A stretch of DNA of 64,000 nucleotides from an uncultured Bacillota bacterium (GCA_949289845.1 CASEPN010000001.1:368887-432886); one strand, 5' to 3'. Shown: positions 9,084 to 16,767, numbered from the stretch's first letter. Notes: generated by a model from the letters alone, not told the origin. Numbers and translations: made by a program.

Positions 9084-9925
9084 AGGGAACGGAGGTAGCC
9101 TTCCGCCTCGAGGAAGGGCTCCTCGGGGTAGGAGGCGCCGCTCGTGAGGGCGACCTTGCGATATTTCCCTAGGGGAAGGCCCATTAGCGCCTCCTTCCCC
9201 TCGGCCAGGTAGACAGGAAGGGCGGGGAAGAGGGACTCCGCCCTTTTCCTTAGGGCGATGGTGTTCCGGCTTTCCTCCTTCCCGAGTATGAGGAGCGCCT
9301 CGACGTCCCCCTCGATCTTCCGAAGGGCCTCCTGCCGCTCCTCGGTCGCTTTGCAAGGGAGATGGACCTCTACGGGGGAATGGGTTTTCTCAAGGTTCCT
9401 TCTCGCCTCCTCGACCTCATGGAGCCCCATCGTCGTCTGGGAGACGAGGACGAGGCGTCCTCCTGGAGGGACCTCGTCCCTCCCGTAGAGGGGGAGCCCG
9501 GGGAATTCGGAAAGGACCGCCCTGCACTCGGCGTGCCCCTCTTCCCCGAGGTAGATCGCGTTCTCCTCTTCCTGGAGGGCCCTCCGGATCCTCTCCGCGT
9601 TCATCCTGACGAAGGGACAGGTCGCGTCGATGACCCTTAGCCCCCTCTCCTTCGCGATGGAATCGAGCGCGGGGTCATGCCCGTGGGCGCCGAAAAGGAC
9701 CAATGATCCTTGGGGAACAGATAGGAGCGCCCCCTTGAAGTCCTTCTCCTCGAGGTCGAGGAACATCGCCCCTTCCTTCCCGAGGGAGTCCCTCGCCTGG
9801 GAGTTATGCACAAGCGGCCCTAGGACGTAGGCTTTCCCTTCCTTCCGAAGGGCTTCCCTTGCCAGATGGATCGCCCGGCGGACGCCTCCGCAGAAGCCGT
9901 GGGGAGAGAGGACCTGCACTTCCAT
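9080..9925 (-). CDS. ispH: 4-hydroxy-3-methylbut-2-enyl diphosphate reductase (IspH)
   Basis: Last MEP-pathway step, HMBPP to IPP/DMAPP, using a [4Fe-4S] cluster. The three cluster cysteines are visible in PHGFCGGVRRAI, DATCPFVRM and HLPCKATEERQ; ESRNT and LTSGASYPE are the substrate-binding SxN-like and GASTP-like motifs. Length 281 aa. ATG 9925 is chosen because the family begins MEVQVLSPHGFCGG there; an upstream ATG at 9979 would add 18 unrelated residues. Convergent with nif3. ispG and dxs in the same window complete the picture of MEP isoprenoid synthesis. Confidence 0.93.
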   Translation of the reverse strand: MEVQVLSPHGFCGGVRRAIHLAREALRKEGKAYVLGPLVHNSQARDSLGKEGAMFLDLEEKDFKGALLSVPQGSLVLFGAHGHDPALDSIAKERGLRVIDATCPFVRMNAERIRRALQEEENAIYLGEEGHAECRAVLSEFPGLPLYGRDEVPPGGRLVLVSQTTMGLHEVEEARRNLEKTHSPVEVHLPCKATEERQEALRKIEGDVEALLILGKEESRNTIALRKRAESLFPALPVYLAEGKEALMGLPLGKYRKVALTSGASYPEEPFLEAEGYLRSL

Positions 9926-9931
9926 GGGGAA

Positions 9932-9940
9932 AGGATAGCA
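9932..9940 (-). promoter_or_regulatory. extended -10 of ispH; leaderless start
   Basis: On the minus strand TG-C-TATCCT ends 6 nt before the ispH ATG. The hexamer matches TATAAT at 4/6, helped by the TGn extension. No ribosome-binding site. Confidence 0.45.
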
Positions 9941-9972
9941 TTTCCCGTCGAAATCTCTCTTAGTTGGAAAAG

Positions 9973-10198
9973 TAGGCACGCAGAATTTTCTACTTTCACC
10001 AAATCCTGCGCATGCAGGAAGCGTCTATTTCTTTAATTTTGGCGCATATGGAGTTATTTATTGGTTCATCCCATGGGTATCGGATGGCTTCCAATCCATT
10101 TTTCGCTCAATGGCATGGGATTTAGTTCGGTTTTCTAGGAACCTTCCAAATATAGGCACGCAGGATTTTCTACAAACCGCAGTTTCTGCGTGCGAACT
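9973..10198. repeat. two copies of a structured GGCACGCAG element in the ispH-helicase gap
   Basis: The 331-bp AT-rich gap 9926-10256 carries no convincing gene. It holds two related units, at 9973-10014 and 10153-10195. Each begins TAGGCACGCAG, then RATTTTCTAC, then, after a 22-nt loop, CTGCG that pairs with CGCAG. In the second unit the stem is 8 bp (GCACGCAG/CTGCGTGC). Between them ATCCCATG (10068) and CATGGGAT (10113) form another inverted repeat. Function unknown; operator or RNA structure possible. Confidence 0.55.
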
Positions 10199-10243
10199 TC
10201 CTTTTCGGGCGCCCTTCCGCGGGCAAACGCCCTCCCTCTTCCG

Positions 10244-10249
10244 TATAAT
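10244..10249 (+). promoter_or_regulatory. -10 box of the DEAD-box helicase gene; leaderless start
   Basis: A perfect TATAAT ends 7 nt before ATG 10257. No ribosome-binding site and no clear -35. Confidence 0.7.
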
Positions 10250-10256
10250 CCCGGGC

Positions 10257-11615
10257 ATGGATTTCAAGGGAATGAACCTCTCGCCCCGGATGATCGAGGC
10301 CCTCCGGGGGCTTGGCTACAAGAACGCCTCGCCCGTGCAGGGAAGGGCGATCCCCGCCGCGCTCAGGGGGGAGAGCCTCCTCGTCCAGTCGGCGACAGGC
10401 ACGGGGAAGACCCATTCCTTCCTCATCCCCCTTATCGAGAGGACGGACCTTTCCCTTCCGCGCCTCCAGTCCATCGTCATTTCCCCCACCGCGGAGCTCG
10501 CCCGCCAGACCTACGAGTTCGCCCGCGAGTTCCAGCGCTACTTCCCGTCCTTCAAGGCGAGGCTATACACCGCCGAGGACGAGGTGAGCCAGAACGTCGA
10601 GGGGAAGGAGGTCCCGCCCCACATGGCGATCGGCACTCCCGGCCGCCTCAAGGACATCCTCCTCTCGCGCTCGCTCTTCTCCCTCAGGAACGTCCGCTAC
10701 CTCGTCCTCGACGAGGCGGACATGCTCCTCGACATGAACTTCATGGGGGAGGTGGAGGCCCTGGGGAAGGCGCTCCCTCCCAAATGCGCCTTCCTCGTCT
10801 TCTCGGCGACCCTCCGCCAGAACCTCCGGGACGCCCTCTCCAAGTTCGTCCGCGAGGACTTCCGCTACGAGGCGGAGGAGACGAGGACCGCCTCCGGGGT
10901 GAGGCACCACGTCGTCGACATCGGCCACATGGGGGCGATGAACGCCCTCCTCCAGCTCCTGAGGATCAAGAACCCCTACCTCGCCCTCGTCTTCTGCTCG
11001 ACGAGGGAGGAGGCCTCCTCGCTCCACCGCTTCCTCCATGAGAACGGGGAGGAGGCGCTCCTATATAGCGGGGCGATGGAGAGGCGCGAGAGGAACCGCG
11101 CCCTAAGGAGGATCCGCGAGGACAAGGAGAGGACGATCGTCGCGACCGACCTCCTGGCGAGAGGGATGGACATCGAGAACGTCACCGACGTCTTCTCGCT
11201 CAGCTTCCCCCAGGACCCGGACTTCTACTTCCATAGGGCCGGGAGGACGGGCCGCTTCGGGAAGGAGGGGGACTCCTGGCTCCTATATAACGCGGACTCC
11301 CTCAGGGGACCCAGGCGCCTCCTGGAGGAAGGGGTGACCCTTCATTTCCACTCCCTCAGGAACGGCGTCCTGAAGGACGAGAAGGGAACCGACCTCAGGC
11401 CCCGGAAGATCTCCCGGAAGAAGGAGCTTCCCGAGGAGGAGAGGAAGGAGATCCTCATCGCCAAGGCCATGAGCAGGAAGAAGAAGGTCGAGCCCATGCA
11501 CCGGAAGAAGACCCAGATCGCGATCGAGCGGGTCAAGAGGAAGTACCGGAGGAAGGCCATCAAGGAGGCCGTCCGGGGAGAGCTCGACAAAAAGTTCCGG
11601 AAAGGCGGGAAGTGA
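10257..11615 (+). CDS. DEAD-box RNA helicase (CshB-like)
   Basis: ATP-dependent RNA helicase; by synteny (before nfo, near ispH) the counterpart of Bacillus CshB, linked to cold growth and ribosome/RNA turnover. The protein has 452 residues. Q motif region PVQGRAIP; motif I SATGTGKT; Ia PTAELARQ; II DEAD; III SAT; V DLLARGMDIENV; VI HRAGRTGR. The tail after about residue 385 is rich in Lys/Arg and probably RNA-binding. The frame is open upstream to 10110, but the TATAAT at 10244 and the family start at MDFKGMNLSP favour ATG 10257. Confidence 0.92.
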   Translation: MDFKGMNLSPRMIEALRGLGYKNASPVQGRAIPAALRGESLLVQSATGTGKTHSFLIPLIERTDLSLPRLQSIVISPTAELARQTYEFAREFQRYFPSFKARLYTAEDEVSQNVEGKEVPPHMAIGTPGRLKDILLSRSLFSLRNVRYLVLDEADMLLDMNFMGEVEALGKALPPKCAFLVFSATLRQNLRDALSKFVREDFRYEAEETRTASGVRHHVVDIGHMGAMNALLQLLRIKNPYLALVFCSTREEASSLHRFLHENGEEALLYSGAMERRERNRALRRIREDKERTIVATDLLARGMDIENVTDVFSLSFPQDPDFYFHRAGRTGRFGKEGDSWLLYNADSLRGPRRLLEEGVTLHFHSLRNGVLKDEKGTDLRPRKISRKKELPEEERKEILIAKAMSRKKKVEPMHRKKTQIAIERVKRKYRRKAIKEAVRGELDKKFRKGGK

Positions 11616-12487
11616 TCCCTTATCTTGGCTCCCACGTCCCCATGGCAGCCCCTCTTTTCTACGAGGGCGCCGTGAGGACCGCGCTTTCCTGGGAGGAGGA
11701 CGCCTTCATGTTCTACACGGGCGCTCCCCAGAACATGAGGAGGCGCCCCCTCGAGGAGCTCCGGATCCCCGAAGGGAGGGCGATCCTCAAGGAAGCGGGG
11801 CTCGACGAAGGCAAGGTCTTCGTGCACGCCCCCTACCTCATCAATCTCGCGAACCTCGGGAACAAGGAGACGCGGGATTTCTCCCTCCTCGCCCTCAAGG
11901 AGGAGATGCGAAGGACCAAGGGCTTCGGCCTCTCGCTCCTCGTCCTCCATCCCGGCGCCTCCCTTTCCTTTCCGCGGGAAGAGGCGATGAATGCCGTCTC
12001 CTCCGCGCTGGATGAAGCCTTGTCCGAGATGGACGGGGTCGAGATCCTTCTCGAGACCATGGCGGGCAAGGGGACGGAGCTCGGCCGTTCCTTCGAGGAA
12101 ATCTCCATGATGATCGAGGGCTGCTCCCGGAAGGAGAGGGTGGGCGTCTGCCTCGATACCTGCCACGTCCATGACGCGGGCTACTCCCTTGACGACGCGG
12201 ACGCGCTTCTCAAGGAGTTCGACCGTGCTCTTGGCCTCGGAAGGCTCCGGGCGGTCCACCTGAACGACTCGAAGAATCCCCGGGGCGCTCGGAAGGACCG
12301 GCACGAGAACATCGGGATGGGCGCGATCGGGTTCAATAGGCTCTTCCGCCTCGCCTCGCACCCCCTCCTTAGGGACGTGCCCAAGATCCTCGAGACCCCT
12401 TACGTCGGGGAGAAAGCGCCCTACAAGAAGGAAATCGCGATGCTTCGGGAAGGGATTTTTGAGGAAGGCTGGCGGGAATCCCTCTGA
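11612..12487 (+). CDS. nfo: endonuclease IV (AP endonuclease)
   Basis: Zn-dependent TIM-barrel AP endonuclease that cuts 5' to abasic sites in base-excision repair. Metal-site motifs are visible: HPGASL, LLETMAGKGTELG (catalytic Glu), VCLDTCHVHDAGY, LNDSKN and DRHENIGMG, followed by LETP. Length 291 aa. It starts with GTG overlapping the helicase stop (GTGA); the first residues YLGSHVPM match the family N-terminus, so the later ATG at 11642 is rejected. Same pairing (cshB-nfo) as in Bacillus. Confidence 0.94.
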   Translation: MIPYLGSHVPMAAPLFYEGAVRTALSWEEDAFMFYTGAPQNMRRRPLEELRIPEGRAILKEAGLDEGKVFVHAPYLINLANLGNKETRDFSLLALKEEMRRTKGFGLSLLVLHPGASLSFPREEAMNAVSSALDEALSEMDGVEILLETMAGKGTELGRSFEEISMMIEGCSRKERVGVCLDTCHVHDAGYSLDDADALLKEFDRALGLGRLRAVHLNDSKNPRGARKDRHENIGMGAIGFNRLFRLASHPLLRDVPKILETPYVGEKAPYKKEIAMLREGIFEEGWRESL

Positions 12488-12570
12488 AACCTGTTTGGAT
12501 GATCGGATAAGCCAAGCCGACGTTATCTATGTTTTGAGGGGAGTTCTGCAGGACCCCCAAGGAAGGAAAA

Positions 12571-12601
12571 GGGCGAATCCGCCGGATCCGCCCTCTTTTT
12601 T
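12571..12601. terminator. bidirectional terminator between nfo and ispG
   Basis: GGGCGAATCCG pairs with CGGATCCGCCC with one mismatch; TCTTTTTT follows on the plus strand and CTTTTCC on the minus strand. Confidence 0.75.
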
Positions 12602-12614
12602 CAGGTTCCGCCCG

Positions 12615-13676
12615 CTATTTGCCGAGAAGATCCTCGATAGCCTCGAGAAGCCTCCCGTAGGCTTCCTCCTCGGGGAAGGAGAGGACATGCTCCCCCTTCC
12701 GGTAGAGGGCCCACCTTCCCTTGCCCCCGCATAGGGCGAGGTCGGCGTGTCTTGCCTCTCCTGGCCCATTCACCGCGCAGCCCATGACCGCAACCGTGAG
12801 AGGAATCCTTTTTTCCTCTAGGTAGTCCCTGACTTTCCGAGCGAGGGGGAGGAGGTCCACCTCCGTTCGTCCGCAGGTGGGGCAGCTGATGAAGGTGGGG
12901 TAGTCCGGGAGGAGACCGAGGTCATGAAGGAGGCGGCTGGCGGCCTTGATCTCTTCCTCAGGGGGCTCGGTGAGCGAGATGCGGACGGTGTCCCCGATCC
13001 CGTCGAGAAGAAGGGGGGCGAGGCCCGCGGCGCTCCTCACGAGGCTTGTCTCCATGGGCCCAGCCTCGGTGATACCGAGGTGGAGGGGATAGGGGTATTT
13101 TTCCGCGGCGAGGCGGTAGGCTTCTACCGTCTCGCGGACGTCGCTTCCTTTGAGGGAAAGGACGATGTCATGGAAATCCAAGGACTCAAGAAGGGAGACA
13201 TAGGGGGCGATGGAGGAGAGGAGGGCCTTGGCCCGCACCTTGGGGGACTTCTCCTCCAGTTCCTTCGGGATCGAGCCAGAGTTCGCGCCGATGCGGATCG
13301 CGGCGCGGTGCTTCCTTGCTTCCTCCACGACCGCCTCGACCCGGTCCCTCCCCCCGATGTTCCCGGGGTTGATGCGGACGGCGGAAGCCCCGGAATCAAG
13401 GGCAAGGAGCGCCAGCCGGTAGTCGAAATGGATGTCGGCGACCAGGGGAAGGCCGCTTTCCTTGGAGAGGAAGGAGAAAGCCCGCGCGTCCTCCTCGTCG
13501 AGGACGGAAAGCCGCATCAGGTCTGCGCCAAGTTCCTTGCAGCGGAGGAGCTGCCCCAGGACCTCCTCCTTTCTCGAGGTCTTGACGGAGCACATGCTCT
13601 GGACGAGGGGACGGGGGCTCCCGCCCATCTCGATCGTCCCGATGCGGACCTTCCTAGTCTCTTCGCGCCTTCTCAT
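12615..13676 (-). CDS. ispG: (E)-4-hydroxy-3-methylbut-2-enyl-diphosphate synthase (IspG)
   Basis: MEP-pathway [4Fe-4S] enzyme that reduces MEcPP to HMBPP. The N-terminal TIM barrel contains GGSPRPLVQSM, ADIHFDYRLAL and VRINPGNIGG. The C-terminal reductase domain has the cluster cysteines in SCPTCGRTEVD and MGCAVNGPGEA. Length 353 aa, the short bacterial form. ATG 13676 is the family start; the frame remains open upstream but the extra residues are low-complexity Ser/Pro. The N-terminus overlaps the end of the minus-strand gene upstream. Confidence 0.95.
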   Translation of the reverse strand: MRRREETRKVRIGTIEMGGSPRPLVQSMCSVKTSRKEEVLGQLLRCKELGADLMRLSVLDEEDARAFSFLSKESGLPLVADIHFDYRLALLALDSGASAVRINPGNIGGRDRVEAVVEEARKHRAAIRIGANSGSIPKELEEKSPKVRAKALLSSIAPYVSLLESLDFHDIVLSLKGSDVRETVEAYRLAAEKYPYPLHLGITEAGPMETSLVRSAAGLAPLLLDGIGDTVRISLTEPPEEEIKAASRLLHDLGLLPDYPTFISCPTCGRTEVDLLPLARKVRDYLEEKRIPLTVAVMGCAVNGPGEARHADLALCGGKGRWALYRKGEHVLSFPEEEAYGRLLEAIEDLLGK

Positions 13677-14277
13677 GCCGGAATGATACCTCGGGGAGGG
13701 AGATGGGGCGCCTTCCGCTTCCGGATTCCGGCTCGGGGATGGGCTCGGCCCCCTCAAAATAGGGATCGTCGGGGGAGAGGGAGAGGACGAACCCGGTCGT
13801 GAGGATGTTGTCATCGGAACGGCCCCTTATCCAAAGGTAGGGGTGGGGATCGAGATAGACGTCCCCGTCGTAGGTCCCTGCCTCAAAGACGAGAGGCCCG
13901 TTGAAGGAATAGTGCTCTTCGCCCGTATCCCGGGAGACCTTCACTCCTTTCTCCATGTCGATCTCGAGGCTCATATGAAACTCCTGGCCCTCGTTCGCGC
14001 CGTGGCTCCACCTTCCCGAGAGGAACGTCAGCCTGTAGTAACGGCCTTCCTCCTTGAGATGGGCCTCTTCCTCGCCATCCGGGACGCCTTCCCGAAGATG
14101 ATCGTCTTCTTCGGGGAAGGAAGGACATGGAGGGACGAGGACGGGATCCTTCGCGTCCCCCTCAAGGATTTTCTCGCCGGGGATTTCCTGAACAGCCTTG
14201 AGAGGACGACCTTCTGAGTGGGCGCTGGCCCTCTTCCTTCGACGAGGCATACGCTTTTGCCTTGGGGGTTTGGGCAT
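13654..14277 (-). CDS. hypothetical protein upstream of ispG
   Basis: Not recognised. The C-terminal 130 residues look like a real soluble domain with alternating beta-type sequence (YYRLTFLSGRWSHGANEGQE, HPYLWIRGRSDDNI, TTGFVLSLSPDDPYFEG). The N-terminal about 85 residues are basic then acidic and proline-rich, and may not be translated. The start is therefore uncertain: ATG 14277 is one option, and an in-frame ATG at 14298 is another. It ends 22 bp inside ispG. A weaker ORF on the opposite strand (13843-14217) cannot be fully excluded. Confidence 0.45.
   Translation of the reverse strand: MPKPPRQKRMPRRRKRASAHSEGRPLKAVQEIPGEKILEGDAKDPVLVPPCPSFPEEDDHLREGVPDGEEEAHLKEEGRYYRLTFLSGRWSHGANEGQEFHMSLEIDMEKGVKVSRDTGEEHYSFNGPLVFEAGTYDGDVYLDPHPYLWIRGRSDDNILTTGFVLSLSPDDPYFEGAEPIPEPESGSGRRPISLPEVSFRHEKARRD
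13683..13688 (-). promoter_or_regulatory. -10 box of ispG; leaderless start
   Basis: TATCAT on the minus strand ends 6 nt before the ispG ATG; no ribosome-binding site. It lies within the 3' end of the upstream gene. Confidence 0.5.
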
Positions 14278-14331
14278 TCGGCACGCTTGCCCATGCATGT
14301 AGGTTCATGGAAGCCTAGAGAAGTGAAAACT

Positions 14332-14390
14332 CTGCACCTCTTGAAACATGAGGTGCAAATCCTGCACCTTTTCTAACTCAAGGTGCAATT
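14332..14390. repeat. two tandem 30-bp palindromic units upstream of rpmG
   Basis: Unit 1 (from 14332) is CTGCACCTC, 9-nt spacer, GAGGTGCAA. Unit 2 (from 14362) is CTGCACCTT, 9-nt spacer, AAGGTGCAA. Each is a 7-bp perfect inverted repeat, and the period is exactly 30 bp. They lie in the AT-rich gap 14278-14534 between divergent genes, about 110 bp upstream of the rpmG -10. They look like paired operator sites for a dimeric regulator. Confidence 0.6.
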
Positions 14391-14494
14391 TCTCGGTTCC
14401 TTATCCATTTCTTGCCAGTTTTCGGGACGGATGAGGCTCTTTCCGGCCTTCCCTGCCAATCGGGGACAATCTTGTGGCGCGACCCTTTCTCTTG

Positions 14495-14503
14495 TGCTAC
14501 TAT
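14495..14503 (+). promoter_or_regulatory. extended -10 of rpmG
   Basis: TG-C-TACTAT with a leader of about 25 nt containing GAAGGAAGTG and AAGGA before ATG 14535; a leadered gene, unlike many neighbours. Confidence 0.5.
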
Positions 14504-14534
14504 CACGCCCGCAACGAGAAGGAAGTGATAAGGA

Positions 14535-14699
14535 ATGGCCAAGGCGAAGAAGCGCGAGAACACGACGCTCAAGTGCTCCGAGTGCGGGGAGCACAACTAC
14601 ATCAGCACCCGCAACAAGAAGACCCACCCCCAGAAGCTGGAGATCATGAAGTTCTGCTCCCGCTGCGGGAAGATGACCCTCCACAAGGAGGCGAAGTAA
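14535..14699 (+). CDS. rpmG: 50S ribosomal protein L33
   Basis: Small zinc-ribbon ribosomal protein of the 50S subunit; 54 residues starting MAKAKKRENTTLKCSECG. Two Cys pairs, CSECG and CSRCG, make this the zinc-binding (C+) paralogue; the ISTRNKKTHPQKLEIMKFC core is typical. Read directly from the sequence because it is short. A ribosome-binding site precedes the ATG, and an intrinsic terminator begins 4 bp after the stop. The usual partners secE and nusG are not adjacent. Confidence 0.96.
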   Translation: MAKAKKRENTTLKCSECGEHNYISTRNKKTHPQKLEIMKFCSRCGKMTLHKEAK

Positions 14700-14702
14700 G
14701 GG

Positions 14703-14723
14703 AAGGCCTCCGGGCCTTTTTTT
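14703..14723 (+). terminator. intrinsic terminator of rpmG
   Basis: AAGGCC / GGCCTT stem with loop TCCG, followed by seven T residues. Confidence 0.8.
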
Positions 14724-14730
14724 CTTGGCG

Positions 14731-15363
14731 ATGGAAGTCCTGCCCTACTGCCCCGGAGGACTCGTGGGGAACAGCTACCTTCTTCGGTCCGAGAAAGGCT
14801 CCCTCCTCGTGGACGCGGGCCTCGCCCCGGGGAAGGGGCTCCGTTCCTTCCTGGAGAAGGAAGGGGCCTTCCCCCTCCTCGCCATCCTCCTCACGCACGG
14901 CCACTTCGACCACATGGGAGGCCTCCTTTCCCTTCCCAAGGACGTCCCCCTCTATCTCGGGGAAGAGGACCTTCCTTTCCTCGGGGATCCCCGGTTGAAC
15001 GGCACCCTCCTCTTCGGGGAAGAGCCCCTTTCCCTTTCCTGGGAGAAGGCCCTTTTCCCTCAGGACGGGGAAGAAGTCAGGATCGGAGGGCTCCTCGTCC
15101 GCTTCCTGAAGGTCCCATACCACACGCCCGGGAGCCTCGCCTTCTATCTCCCTGAGGAAGGGATCCTCTTCAGCGGGGACGCCCTTTTCCGGGACGGCGT
15201 CGGGAGAAGCGACCTCCCAGGCGGGGAGCCGAGAAAGGAGAAGGGCTCCCTCAGGAAGATCCTCTCCCTCCCGGGGGAGACGGCCGTCTACCCGGGGCAC
15301 GGGAGGAGGACGACGATCTTCCGGGAACGAGGAAATCTCTTCCCCGGATGGGACGGGCGATAG
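14731..15363 (+). CDS. metallo-beta-lactamase-fold hydrolase (glyoxalase II-like)
   Basis: Soluble MBL-fold enzyme of the YqgX/glyoxalase II-like group; substrate not predictable, thioester or lactone hydrolysis is typical. Metal ligands: THGHFDHMGG, HTPGS, SGDALF (bridging Asp) and PGHGR. Length 210 aa. ATG 14731 lies only 7 nt after the rpmG T-run, with no ribosome-binding site or obvious -10, so how this gene is transcribed is unclear; read-through of the terminator is one option. A bidirectional terminator follows the stop. Confidence 0.88.
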   Translation: MEVLPYCPGGLVGNSYLLRSEKGSLLVDAGLAPGKGLRSFLEKEGAFPLLAILLTHGHFDHMGGLLSLPKDVPLYLGEEDLPFLGDPRLNGTLLFGEEPLSLSWEKALFPQDGEEVRIGGLLVRFLKVPYHTPGSLAFYLPEEGILFSGDALFRDGVGRSDLPGGEPRKEKGSLRKILSLPGETAVYPGHGRRTTIFRERGNLFPGWDGR

Positions 15364-15372
15364 GGACAAGAA

Positions 15373-15407
15373 GAAAAAAGGCGGGACTTCGGATCCCGCC
15401 TCTTTCT
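15373..15407. terminator. bidirectional terminator
   Basis: GGCGGGA / TCCCGCC stem with a 7-nt loop, flanked by AAAAAA on one side and TCTTTCT on the other, between two convergent genes. Confidence 0.8.
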
Positions 15408-15409
15408 AA

Positions 15410-16058
15410 TCAGGCCTCTTCGGAAGCTTCCGTCCTCGTTTTCTCTTTCCTGGGAGACTTCTTACAGGGAATGACTCCCCGGACGTCCAGGAGAAGGAGG
15501 GCGAGGAAGAGAAGGGTTCCCGCGGCGGAGAGGAAGTAGCCCACCTGGGCGAGGTTGAAGGAGCTCTCGGTGTCCCTGAGGACGATGAGAAGCGGGTGGC
15601 TGGGGTCCTCGGCGGCATTCTCCATCGGCTCGAGGACATAGGTCCGGATATAGAACCCGGACGTGACGATCGTTTCCCTCACTTCCCACCCCACGGCGGT
15701 CCCGCCTTCCACCGCATTGGGACGGAACCCCGTGTCCATCGCGATCGCCTGGACCAAGGAATAGGCTCCCAAGACGAGGGTCAGGGCCATCATGCAGGAG
15801 GGAACAGCGAAGTCCCACCATCTCCGCCTTTTCCTCGTGAATACGGCGTAGACGAGGAGCAGGGCCTCTATCGCGAAGGACGAGAGGTAGACCGCGCCCA
15901 GTTGCTCGGGGAGGAAGGTCCCGCCCGTGAAGGCCATCAGGAGGGAATCCAGGAGAAAGGGGATCGCGGCGGCGACAAGCGCGAAGAGGAAGCGCGATTC
16001 CCTCGGACGAAATGCCCCCCATGCCCCTCTTCCTCATGCCTTCCTGCGACTTGCCCAT
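15410..16058 (-). CDS. four-TM membrane protein with a frameshift in a G6 run
   Basis: The clear reading frame (175 aa from ATG 15937) begins in the middle of a transmembrane helix. Reading the same frame further upstream gives FRPRESRFLFALVAAAIPFL, a natural first helix, but no start codon. A start with a GGGGGAAGGGGA ribosome-binding site and a CATAAT -10 exists at 16058 in another frame (MGKSQEGMRKRGMGG). The two frames meet at a run of six G (plus-strand C 16015-16020); removing one G joins them into about 215 residues with four predicted helices. Family not recognised. Either phase variation, a decaying gene or a sequencing error. Confidence 0.6.
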
Positions 16059-16167
16059 GGCGGAATCCCCTTCCCCCTTGATTATGGCAAAGAAAAAAAC
16101 GGGGCAACCCCCGGGAAAAGGGCGTCCTAATCCGCCCCTTCCTATGGAAGGACGCCTCCCCGCGCGC

Positions 16168-16173
16168 TACAAT
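16168..16173 (+). promoter_or_regulatory. -10 box of efp
   Basis: TACAAT, then a leader of about 28 nt with GGAAAGGAG before ATG 16208. Confidence 0.55.
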
Positions 16174-16207
16174 CCCCTTCGGTTTTCCAACGGAAAGGAG
16201 TTTTCTT

Positions 16208-16765
16208 ATGAACGTAACCGAGCTTAGGCCGGGCAACTACTTCGAGGACGAGAACACCCTCTACCAGGTGATCGACATCCTCCTCAACAAGACCGCGATG
16301 CGGAAGATGGTCGCGAAGATCAAGGTGCGCAACGTCCGCACCGGCGCGATCACCGAGCTTGCGAGGAACAGCGGCTACGACGTTGAGCAGGTGTCCGTCA
16401 CCAAGCAGAACATGCAGTACCTCTACGACGCCGGCGAGACCCTCGTCTTCATGAACCCCGACACCTACGAGCAGATCGAGATCGGGAAGATCGCCCTCGA
16501 GCGCGAGATCCCCTACCTCGCCCCCAACGGGAACGTCATCGTCCAGAGCTACGAGGACGAGGTGCTCGGCATCGAGCTACCCGCGAAGGTCACCCTCGAG
16601 GTCGTCGACACCGAGCCCGGGGTGCGCGGGGACACCGTCACCAACGGGGGGAGCAAGGACGCCAGGCTCGAGACCGGGCTCACCATCAAGGTCCCCCTCT
16701 TCGTCAACATCGGGGACAAGGTGCTCGTCGACACCGCCTCCGGGAAGTACGACAAGAGGGCCTAG
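16208..16765 (+). CDS. efp: elongation factor P, with a non-canonical tip loop
   Basis: EF-P relieves ribosome stalling at polyproline. The 185 residues show the KOW-like domain I, OB domain II (YDAGETLVFMNPDTYEQIE) and OB domain III with the signature around ETGLTIKVPLFVNIGD. The domain I loop that normally reads PGKG, with the modified Lys/Arg at its tip, is here KTAMRKMV (residues 28-35). By counting from the TG that ends the strand, Met31 occupies the usual modified position, with Arg32 and Lys33 next to it. A strong ribosome-binding site is present; yneF follows by 2 bp. Confidence 0.93.
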   Translation: MNVTELRPGNYFEDENTLYQVIDILLNKTAMRKMVAKIKVRNVRTGAITELARNSGYDVEQVSVTKQNMQYLYDAGETLVFMNPDTYEQIEIGKIALEREIPYLAPNGNVIVQSYEDEVLGIELPAKVTLEVVDTEPGVRGDTVTNGGSKDARLETGLTIKVPLFVNIGDKVLVDTASGKYDKRA

Positions 16766-16767
16766 CC

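Noticed and set aside
10110-10256. N-terminal extension of the helicase
   Set aside because: Lies in AT-rich repeat DNA and upstream of the TATAAT; residues do not match the family.
10058-10267. 69-aa minus-strand ORF in the ispH-helicase gap
   Set aside because: No ribosome-binding site or motif, and overlaps the hairpin elements and the helicase start.
14332-14390. CRISPR array
   Set aside because: Only two units, each an inverted repeat with no spacers of CRISPR size and no cas genes.
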